A stretch of DNA of 5,634 nt from NCBI GenBank assembly GCA_024277605.1, contig JAJRUU010000042.1, positions 1 to 5,634 on the forward strand, written 5' to 3'. The DNA comes from a bacterium (GTDB lineage: Bacteria; SZUA-182; SZUA-191; JAJRXT01). Below the pieces are notes generated by a model. It saw only the letters and a program-made list of their open reading frames with translations, made no database searches and had not been told where the DNA came from. Made by a program: the position numbers and the translations under genes. Below, in pieces: positions 1-4,153 of this stretch (position 1 is the stretch's first letter; every line of letters starts with the position of its first letter).

Positions 1-85
1 CTCCTTTCCACTCTAAGGTGGATAGATCATGGCATAAATCCCAGAGCAAATTGAAATCGAAAAAGTCTTTTTTGGGGTCAATCAT
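1..85 (-). CDS. Partial hypothetical protein, N-terminus only
   Basis: Reading the minus strand from an ATG at 85-83 gives 28 codons without a stop before the window edge. The peptide begins MIDPKKDFFDFNLLWD and continues with a Leu/Trp-containing stretch. The composition (acidic and aromatic, no low-complexity bias) looks like a genuine protein start. A weak Shine-Dalgarno candidate (TAGG) lies about nine bases upstream of the ATG, and a second AGG is too close to count. I do not recognise the family and infer no function. The gene would be divergent from the LOG-family gene, with an AT-rich spacer between them. The main doubt is length: 28 open codons can occur by chance. Confidence 0.45.
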   Translation of the reverse strand, partial: MIDPKKDFFDFNLLWDLCHDLSTLEWKG

Positions 86-245
86 CCTGATATACCTAAT
101 GTTTTTGTACCATTAAATTTTTTTTACCGGACAGTAGTGAATAAAAATACAAGTAGATTATATATATTTTCATCACGAAAGTCAAAAGCACTCCTATATG
201 TTGTAAGCCGACAATCACTTGAAATCACACTAAAGTCTTTTTAGT

Positions 246-273
246 TTGATTATCAGGCTAAAGGTGTTATAAT
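246..273 (+). promoter_or_regulatory. Sigma-70-type promoter upstream of the MITE-like element and LOG gene
   Basis: TTGATT (246-251) and a perfect TATAAT (268-273) are separated by 16 bases, close to the sigma-70 consensus. Initiation would be expected around 279-282, which is the left target duplication of the repeat element at 288-508. If the promoter is active, the whole element is transcribed as part of the leader of the gene at 576. The surrounding DNA is AT-rich, so chance matches are more likely than usual. Confidence 0.5.
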
Positions 274-278
274 AAACT

Positions 279-287
279 GGTTGTAGT
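279..287. repeat. Left target-site duplication (9 bp)
   Basis: GGTTGTAGT directly abuts the outer end of the left terminal inverted repeat. It matches GGTTGTAAT at 509-517 in 8 of 9 positions. Confidence 0.7.
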
Positions 288-508
288 CAGCGTTGTCCGC
301 TCCAAGTTTTTGCACACCGTAAAAGTCAATAATTACGGTAAGTTTCTAACACAAGATTCCCTGTTTTTCCTCTCCCTTGGGGGAGAGGATCAAGGTGAGG
401 GGGATTTTAAAACCGGGTTTTCCCCTCACTCTAACTCTCTCCCCAGAGGGGAGAGAGAACTAAAAGACATTTTGCCGCTGGTGCAAAAACTTGGAGCGGA
501 CACTACTG
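288..508. mobile_element. MITE-like non-autonomous element with terminal inverted repeats
   Basis: The ends are inverted copies of each other. Positions 295-315 and 481-501 are a perfect 21-bp inverted repeat (core TCCGCTCCAAGTTTTTGC), and the imperfect match extends outward to CAG at 288-290 and CTG at 506-508. Directly outside lie GGTTGTAGT (279-287) and GGTTGTAAT (509-517), matching at 8 of 9 bases, as expected for a target-site duplication. The interior has no credible gene. It holds a small hairpin (316-339) and two large GC-rich hairpins facing each other (369-388 and 435-457). About 220 bp with terminal repeats and no transposase fits a MITE mobilised in trans. The parent transposase is not in the window and I cannot name its family. 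One mismatch in the duplication suggests an old insertion. Confidence 0.82.
369..457. repeat. Paired CCTCTCCC/GGGGAGAGG hairpin repeats inside the element
   Basis: CCTCTCCC (369-376) pairs with GGGAGAGG (381-388) around a 4-base loop. CTCTCTCCCC (435-444) pairs perfectly with GGGGAGAGAG (448-457) around AGA. The two units, each with a GTGAGGGG or CCCCTCAC tail facing the centre, are approximate inverted copies of one another around the spacer at about 405-420. The motif resembles the CCCTCACCC...CTCTCCCC...GGGGAGAGGG intergenic repeats common in many bacterial genomes; that link is from memory. The RNA could fold into a long cruciform. Confidence 0.75.
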
Positions 509-517
509 GGTTGTAAT
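509..517. repeat. Right target-site duplication (9 bp)
   Basis: GGTTGTAAT directly follows the outer end of the right terminal inverted repeat and pairs with GGTTGTAGT at 279-287, with one substitution. Confidence 0.7.
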
Positions 518-575
518 ATAGTTTTCAGCGGAGCGCTAATCTCCCGGTTTTTACTAAATAAAAAGTGACTGCCAG

Positions 576-1037
576 ATGCCACAGATCGGAGTAATTGGAG
601 CAGGTAGTTGTTCGCCTGAGACTGCCGCACTGGCCGAGGAAGTGGGCGCTGAAATTGCGCTGCGTGAGGGGGTACTGGTCTGCGGCGGTTTAGGCGGGGT
701 GATGGAGGCTGCCGCCAGGGGAGCCAAACAGGCTGGCGGTATTACGGTGGGCATATTGCCTGGAAACCGTTTTTCCGATGCCAACCCTTTTATAGATATT
801 CCCATTGTTACCGATCTTGGGCATGCCAGAAATGCTTTGGTAGTTCATTCCTCCCAGGCACTCATTGCAATAACAGGGGGATATGGCACCCTAAGTGAAA
901 TAGCGCTGGCGCTAAAGCTGGGCAAACCGGTGATAGGCATAAAAACCTGGAATGTGGACCCAAAAGTAATTTCGACTATTCATCCGGCAGAGGCTGTAGC
1001 TTGGGCCTATGAAATGATCGCCCATAACCAGCCGTAA
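576..1037 (+). CDS. LOG/TIGR00725-family Rossmann-fold nucleotide-binding protein
   Basis: This 153-residue protein has the architecture of the LOG (lysine-decarboxylase-like) superfamily, subgroup TIGR00725. It starts with a beta strand and glycine turn (IGVIGAGSCS, residues 4-13), then CGGLGGVMEAAARGA (36-50) and the signature-like TGGYGTLSEIALAL (100-113), a variant of the PGGxGTxxE motif that binds nucleotide phosphate and contributes catalytic residues in LOG phosphoribohydrolases. The usual first proline is threonine here and the Arg-Lys helix is reduced to HARN (83-86), so cytokinin-type hydrolase activity should not be assumed; the true substrate of this subgroup is uncertain. The length is normal. 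ATG 576 is the only reasonable start, since an in-frame TAA lies at 555-557, but it has no clear Shine-Dalgarno. The presumed leader contains the MITE-like element. Codons are G+C-richer by eye than the flanking spacers. Confidence 0.88.
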   Translation: MPQIGVIGAGSCSPETAALAEEVGAEIALREGVLVCGGLGGVMEAAARGAKQAGGITVGILPGNRFSDANPFIDIPIVTDLGHARNALVVHSSQALIAITGGYGTLSEIALALKLGKPVIGIKTWNVDPKVISTIHPAEAVAWAYEMIAHNQP

Positions 1038-1081
1038 GCCGCACTAATTATGGGTACCTTCTGTGATAGCCGTTTGTTTCT

Positions 1082-1118
1082 AACATCGCCTCTTGGTGGC
1101 TGTTGCACCGCCGATGTT
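1082..1118 (+). other. Stem-loop between the LOG gene and nlpD, possible terminator or processing site
   Basis: AACATCG (1082-1088) is the exact reverse complement of CGATGTT (1112-1118), with a nested GGTG (1095-1098) and CACC (1106-1109). The structure lies 45 bases after the LOG stop codon. No uridine tract follows, so it is not a standard intrinsic terminator. It may stabilise the 3' end of the transcript or be a remnant repeat. Confidence 0.4.
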
Positions 1119-1176
1119 GGAGGCTTACTCTTTAGCCCGAATTATCTGGGCCAAAAATACAGTTACCGTATGATCG

Positions 1177-1872
1177 ATGTTTCTTAATGTTTGGTTACGT
1201 CGTTTTTCTTTTCAGCTTATTTCTTGTTTACTACTGTTGCTATTTTTCGGCTGTTCAGGCTCACCCAAACATAAAAAGGCGTATTACAAATATACAAAGG
1301 GAACACAGCATACCGTACGCCGGGGACAGACCCTGTGGCGAAGAGCCAAGACCTATGGCGTCCGCGTAGAAGACATAGCACGCAGCAACGGGATATCCAA
1401 TCCGAATAAAATTCAGGCGGGCCAGAAACTCTTTATTCCCAATCCTACCCAAAAGCCCAAGCTTACGTCTTCTAAAAGCCGCAAGACGGCAAAGGCGAGT
1501 AAACTTACATTCAGCTGGCCCTTAAAGGGGAAAATGATTTCCGGTTATGGTTATCAACCGGGAATAAAAAACGATGGCATTGACATTGCCGCTCCAACGG
1601 GCACAAACATTCTGGCCGCCAATTCAGGGCGGGTAATTTATGCCGACAATAAAATGCAATATTTTGGAAATATGGTGATAATAAAGCATAAGTACCAGTA
1701 CTTTACAGTATATGCTCATAATTCGGTGAATTTGGTGACCGCTAACCAATGGGTAACCAAAGGTCAAACAATTGCTAAAACAGGCAGCACTGGCCGAGCG
1801 AGCAGTCCCAGGCTACATTTTGAAATCAGGCACGGCGAAAAAACAGTAGATCCGCTGACATATTTACCATGA
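1177..1872 (+). CDS. nlpD: NlpD-like lipoprotein with LysM and degenerate LytM (M23) domain
   Basis: This 231-residue envelope protein is predicted to activate cell-wall amidases at division, as E. coli NlpD does for AmiC. Residues 1-25 form a signal peptide (WLRR, then a Leu/Phe-rich core) ending at the lipobox LFFGC, so Cys26 should be lipidated. A LysM domain spans about 43-90 (QHTVRRGQTLWRRAKTYGV to QKLFIP) and binds peptidoglycan. A Lys/Ser-rich linker leads to the M23 fold (112-231). The zinc site is incomplete: the usual first His is Asn132 (KNDGID, Asp136 kept) and the HxH motif is RLH (212-214). E. coli NlpD is degenerate in the same way, which implies an activator rather than an endopeptidase. 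ATG 1177 is the first possible start after an in-frame TGA (1171-1173), and no good Shine-Dalgarno is visible. It is shorter than E. coli NlpD. The rpoS-like gene directly downstream supports the assignment. Confidence 0.9.
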   Translation: MFLNVWLRRFSFQLISCLLLLLFFGCSGSPKHKKAYYKYTKGTQHTVRRGQTLWRRAKTYGVRVEDIARSNGISNPNKIQAGQKLFIPNPTQKPKLTSSKSRKTAKASKLTFSWPLKGKMISGYGYQPGIKNDGIDIAAPTGTNILAANSGRVIYADNKMQYFGNMVIIKHKYQYFTVYAHNSVNLVTANQWVTKGQTIAKTGSTGRASSPRLHFEIRHGEKTVDPLTYLP

Positions 1873-1900
1873 AGGGGAATAATTAAACTTTTTTTATCTC

Positions 1901-1968
1901 TTGTATAAGGTACAAACGTTACTCTAGGTGTGTCTATTTGATAGACATCAATAGACTGCGTAGAACGT
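1901..1968 (+). promoter_or_regulatory. Structured nlpD-rpoS spacer with alternative hairpins
   Basis: TGTCTAT (1931-1937) pairs perfectly with ATAGACA (1941-1947) around TTG. GTCTATT (1932-1938) can instead pair with AATAGAC (1950-1956), so the two stems exclude each other. An outer ACGTT/AACGT pair (1916-1920, 1964-1968) could enclose them, and TTGTA/TACAA (1901-1905, 1911-1915) flanks the block. A T-run at about 1890-1896 precedes it without a GC hairpin, so I do not call a terminator. Leader-level control of rpoS translation is known in enterobacteria; a similar role here is inference only. Confidence 0.35.
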
Positions 1969-2041
1969 CAAGGTTCCCGTTAATGCAATATCATTTTGCT
2001 GTTGATTAGCCCCGGGTTATTCGGGCACATCGGGTCTCCCT

Positions 2042-2977
2042 ATGAAAGATAACATAAATACCGAATTTGAAGATGATCTCATAGACTCCCCGGAGTCAGC
2101 GCCGGAGGAGTTCCTTCCACAAGATAAAACCACTTTTAAGCAACACGCTGAATATGATTCCATCCAGTACTATTTTCAGGAAATCAGCCGCATTCAGGTA
2201 CTAAACGCTGAAGATGAGCTTAAACTGGCAAAACAAGCCCAGGCGGGAAATATCATGGCCCGGGAGAAAATGATCAACTGCAATCTCAGGTTAGTAGTCA
2301 GTGTGGCCAAAAGATATATGCACTGTGGATTACCGCTGGCCGATATAATCGAAGAGGGGAATTTAGGCTTAATAAAAGCGGTGGATAAGTTCAAGCCGGA
2401 AATGGGCTTTCGTTTCAGCACCTATGCCACCTGGTGGATCAGACAGTCCATGGTGAGAGCGCTGGCTAAGAACACCAGAACTATCCGGTTGCCGATAAAT
2501 GTTGTCGAACGGCTAAACAGGTTCGTGCGGGTACTGCGCAATATGGTGCATAAATTTGGCCGCATACCTACCTCACCGGAGATTGCCGAGGAAATGTCTC
2601 TGCCGCCGGAGCAGATTGCTAATATTCTGCAAATGATCCAACCCCCCGCCTCCCTGGAAACAGAAATCGGCTGTAAAGACGGTAATTCCTTAAAAGATGT
2701 ACTGGAAGACAAATCCATCATCTCACCCATCGAGGCCACCGCCCTAAAGCATCGCAAAGAGAATATAAATTTACTGTTAAGCCTATTGACTGACCAAGAA
2801 CAAGACATCATTAAACTTCGTTTCGGTTTGGAAGACACTGAGCCGCAAACCCTGGATGCAATCGGTATCACGTTCGGGCTCACCCGTGAGCGAATCCGCC
2901 AGATAGAGGGTTCAGCGCTAAAGAAACTGCGGCGCTTCCTCTTTCGCCAGCAGGTAAACTTATCAGAACTACTTTAA
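2042..2977 (+). CDS. rpoS: RpoS-like group 2 sigma-70 factor
   Basis: This 311-residue sigma factor directs RNA polymerase to stress or stationary-phase promoters if its role matches E. coli RpoS. After an acidic N-terminal tail (1-35) come region 1.2 (about 38-70, DSIQYYFQEISRIQVLNAED), region 2 (72-160, with NLRLVVSVAKRYMHCGLPL, IIEEGNLGLIKAVDKF, the -10 recognition helix FSTYATWWIRQSMVRALAKN and TRTIRLP), region 3 (160-225) and region 4 (228-305, with the -35 helix-turn-helix at about 269-298, LDAIGITFGLTRERIRQIEG). Region 1.1 and the large RpoD insert are absent, which together with nlpD upstream favours RpoS over the primary sigma factor. ATG 2042 is the only candidate start before an in-frame stop at 2003-2005. 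No recognisable Shine-Dalgarno precedes it. A small CCCG/CGGG hairpin (2011-2025) lies just upstream. Another group 2 sigma factor remains possible. Confidence 0.9.
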   Translation: MKDNINTEFEDDLIDSPESAPEEFLPQDKTTFKQHAEYDSIQYYFQEISRIQVLNAEDELKLAKQAQAGNIMAREKMINCNLRLVVSVAKRYMHCGLPLADIIEEGNLGLIKAVDKFKPEMGFRFSTYATWWIRQSMVRALAKNTRTIRLPINVVERLNRFVRVLRNMVHKFGRIPTSPEIAEEMSLPPEQIANILQMIQPPASLETEIGCKDGNSLKDVLEDKSIISPIEATALKHRKENINLLLSLLTDQEQDIIKLRFGLEDTEPQTLDAIGITFGLTRERIRQIEGSALKKLRRFLFRQQVNLSELL

Positions 2978-3039
2978 CCCCCCTCCCCTATTCGTTGGAC
3001 TCCCTTAACTAGCCTATTAAATTGTATACGTTATTGGGC

Positions 3040-3069
3040 TTGTAAATAACGGCCTGATCGTGATATATT
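3040..3069 (+). promoter_or_regulatory. Weak sigma-70 promoter candidate for apt
   Basis: TTGTAA (3040-3045) and TATATT (3064-3069) are 18 bases apart, with a TG just before the -10. The match is imperfect and the region AT-rich. It is the best-placed candidate for a transcript carrying the small ORF at 3126 and then apt. Confidence 0.3.
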
Positions 3070-3125
3070 TATGCGAATTCACACTCTAAAAAGGCTAATT
3101 GCTATGCCAAACGGAGGTCATTATA

Positions 3126-3182
3126 GTGCGGTTCGATATTTCAGCTTGTCCCCAAGCCGAAAAGATTTTAGGACAGTACTAA
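3126..3182 (+). CDS. Possible 18-residue leader peptide upstream of apt
   Basis: A GTG at 3126 follows a strong GGAGG (3113-3117) at a spacing of eight bases, one of the two best ribosome binding sites on the plus strand of the window. The ORF reads MRFDISACPQAEKILGQY and stops at TAA 3180-3182. A perfect 5-bp hairpin, GCTTG/CAAGC with loop TCCC, lies inside it. A second hairpin (3190-3210) starts eight bases after the stop, and apt starts 97 bases downstream. The arrangement looks like a leader peptide, but there is no run of a single regulatory codon. It could also be the broken start of a lost gene or chance. I recognise no homologue. Confidence 0.3.
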   Translation: MRFDISACPQAEKILGQY

Positions 3183-3189
3183 CATTGAT

Positions 3190-3210
3190 GCCCCACCGCA
3201 GGTGGTCGGC
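3190..3210 (+). other. Hairpin in the apt leader
   Basis: CCACC (3193-3197) pairs with GGTGG (3201-3205) around GCA. The stem extends as GCC (3190-3192) with GGC (3208-3210) after a TC bulge. There is no downstream T-run, so it is not a canonical terminator. Confidence 0.45.
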
Positions 3211-3266
3211 CTGAGACATCCTATGTAACCACAATCCATTGACATACCATAGCCACACTAAACTAA

Positions 3267-3272
3267 AAGGAG
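3267..3272 (+). promoter_or_regulatory. Ribosome binding site that fixes the TTG start of apt
   Basis: AAGGAG at 3267-3272 sits seven bases before TTG 3280. The translation from this TTG begins MDLKQKIRDIPDFP, matching the usual N-terminus of adenine phosphoribosyltransferases, so the non-ATG start is well supported. Confidence 0.85.
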
Positions 3273-3279
3273 AAACATT

Positions 3280-3792
3280 TTGGATTTAAAACAAAAAATC
3301 AGAGATATTCCCGATTTCCCCAAAAGGGGTATTATATTTAAGGACATTACCACTTTGTTAGATGATGCGGCGGCGTTTAAGCAATCGGTGGATGATTTGG
3401 CTGCCCATTATGCCGATAAAAATATCGATGTGGTGGCCTGTGTAGAGGCCCGTGGATTTATCTTCGGCGCTCCCATCGCTTATAAACTGGGCGCTGGTTT
3501 AGCGGTTATCAGAAAACCGGGCAAGCTGCCCTACAAAACCCATGCGATGAGCTATGATTTAGAATACGGCACCGATACGCTGCACATCCATCAGGATGCC
3601 ATCACTCCCGGTCAACGGGTTCTTATTATCGATGATCTGCTGGCTACCGGCGGCACTATCGGGGCGGTAATCCAAATGATTGAGCAGCTTAAAGGCAATA
3701 TTATCGGCATCGGTTTTTTGATCGAGCTTGGCTTTTTAAATGGCCGGGATAAATTAGCAGGTCATGAAATATTTTCGCTGATTAATTACTAG
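3280..3792 (+). CDS. apt: Adenine phosphoribosyltransferase
   Basis: This cytoplasmic purine-salvage enzyme converts adenine and PRPP to AMP and pyrophosphate. It has 170 residues, the usual length of short bacterial Apt proteins. Visible family features in order are IRDIPDFPKRGIIFKDITTLL (7-27), EARGFIFGAPIA (57-68), the RKPGKLP loop (78-84), SYDLEYG (91-97) and the PRPP-binding signature VLIIDDLLATGGTIGA (114-129) with the two acidic residues and the TGGT loop. The C-terminus FLIELGFLNGR...FSLINY is the normal family ending, so the gene is full length. It starts with TTG supported by AAGGAG. It follows rpoS on the same strand after a 302-bp leader-like spacer and probably has its own promoter. 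A 120-bp palindromic repeat begins in its TAG stop codon. Confidence 0.96.
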   Translation: MDLKQKIRDIPDFPKRGIIFKDITTLLDDAAAFKQSVDDLAAHYADKNIDVVACVEARGFIFGAPIAYKLGAGLAVIRKPGKLPYKTHAMSYDLEYGTDTLHIHQDAITPGQRVLIIDDLLATGGTIGAVIQMIEQLKGNIIGIGFLIELGFLNGRDKLAGHEIFSLINY

Positions 3793-3910
3793 TACAGCAT
3801 CCATTTTATATTGTCACCCTGAGCTTTAGCGAAGGGTCTAATTAGATTCTTTGGCCTACGTCCTCAGAATGACAACACTTAAACACGTCAATAAAAATGG
3901 ATTTTGTACT
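3791..3910. repeat. 120-bp palindromic intergenic repeat abutting the apt stop codon
   Basis: The outer arms are AGTACAGCATCCATTTT (3791-3807) and its near reverse complement at 3894-3910, matching at 15 of 17 positions. Nested inside is a second imperfect palindrome, 3811-3874, beginning TTGTCACCCTGAG and ending CTCAGAATGACAA, with a perfect 10-bp palindrome TCTAATTAGA (3838-3847) at its centre. The inner unit resembles the CACCCTGAGCGAAG...GAAGGGTCT-type repeats scattered in many bacterial genomes (from memory). There is no clear target duplication. The left arm includes the last two bases of the apt TAG. The long hairpin may also end or protect the apt transcript. Confidence 0.7.
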
Positions 3911-3974
3911 CATTTACACCCTATTCCACACATGTAAATACTGAGTCGTGGACAGCTTTACTTCTGCCATTTAT

Positions 3975-3989
3975 CCCGAAAAATTCGGG
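3975..3989 (+). terminator. Weak intrinsic-terminator-like hairpin downstream of apt
   Basis: CCCGAA (3975-3980) pairs perfectly with TTCGGG (3984-3989) around AAA. It is followed by TATTGTTATG, which is only partly U-rich. It lies between the apt repeat element and the tRNA promoter, a sensible place to stop read-through. Confidence 0.35.
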
Positions 3990-4015
3990 TATTGTTATGT
4001 GCTTGACAATAACAG

Positions 4016-4044
4016 TTGACAACTTCGGAAGGTTTAAGTAAAAT
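4016..4044 (+). promoter_or_regulatory. Strong sigma-70 promoter for tRNA-Gly
   Basis: A perfect TTGACA (4016-4021) is separated by 17 bases from TAAAAT (4039-4044), one mismatch from consensus. Initiation near 4051 would give a 5' leader of about 15 bases before the tRNA. A second TTGACA lies at 4003-4008 but has no matching -10 at a normal distance. Confidence 0.85.
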
Positions 4045-4065
4045 TTTGCTCGACCACTTAAAAAA

Positions 4066-4141
4066 GCGGGCATAACTCAGCTGGTAGAGTACGAGCTTCC
4101 CAAGCTCGGAGTCGCGGGTTCGAATCCCGTTGCCCGCTCCA
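4066..4141 (+). tRNA. tRNA-Gly (anticodon CCC), CCA encoded
   Basis: A full cloverleaf is readable. The acceptor stem GCGGGCA/TGCCCGC (4066-4072, 4131-4137) is followed by T73 and an encoded CCA (4139-4141). The D arm is ACTC...GAGT with the AGCTGGTA loop. The anticodon arm is CGAGC-TTCCCAA-GCTCG with anticodon CCC at 4099-4101, reading GGG. The T arm is GCGGG-TTCGAAT-CCCGT. U73 and the C35-C36 anticodon bases fit bacterial glycine identity. It has its own strong promoter. Its end is 12 bases from the stop codon of the convergent radical SAM gene. No duplicated 3' segment or integrase is present, so there is no sign of an integrated element here. Confidence 0.97.
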
Positions 4142-4153
4142 TTTCCCCACCTT

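Larger units (their letters stand above)
2978..3279 (+). other. 302-bp rpoS-apt spacer: leader-like region
   Basis: No substantial gene is present. The spacer holds a 6-bp inverted repeat CGTTAT/ATAACG (3029-3034, 3046-3051), a weak promoter candidate, an 18-codon ORF with a strong ribosome binding site (3126-3182), a hairpin at 3190-3210 and the apt ribosome binding site. A T-run terminator after rpoS is not visible. Confidence 0.5.

Noticed and set aside
229..245. ACTAAA/TTTAGT stem near the promoter
   Set aside because: It is a short AT-rich inverted repeat without a terminator tract and probably arises by chance in AT-rich DNA.
310..516. 68-codon plus-strand ORF inside the repeat element
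   Set aside because: It lies almost wholly within the MITE-like element, reads through its hairpins and inverted repeats, has no ribosome binding site and resembles no protein.
554..805. 83-codon minus-strand ORF
   Set aside because: It is antisense to the LOG-family gene and has biased Pro/Ala/Ser composition, typical of a shadow frame.
1050..1187. 45-codon ATG ORF in the spacer before nlpD, overlapping its start
   Set aside because: It has no ribosome binding site, runs through the stem-loop at 1082-1118 and has an unremarkable sequence. Translational coupling to nlpD is conceivable but unsupported.
2194..2883. Two minus-strand ORFs opposite rpoS
   Set aside because: Both are antisense shadows of a full-length, motif-rich sigma factor and have no recognisable features.
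3912..3939. ATTTACA/TGTAAAT inverted repeat
   Set aside because: It is a 7-bp AT-rich inverted repeat with a 14-base loop just outside the apt repeat element, and is too weak to call an operator.
4066..4141. tRNA-Gly as an integration (att) site
   Set aside because: No integrase and no second copy of the tRNA 3' end are in the window, and the adjacent radical SAM gene is intact at its 3' end.
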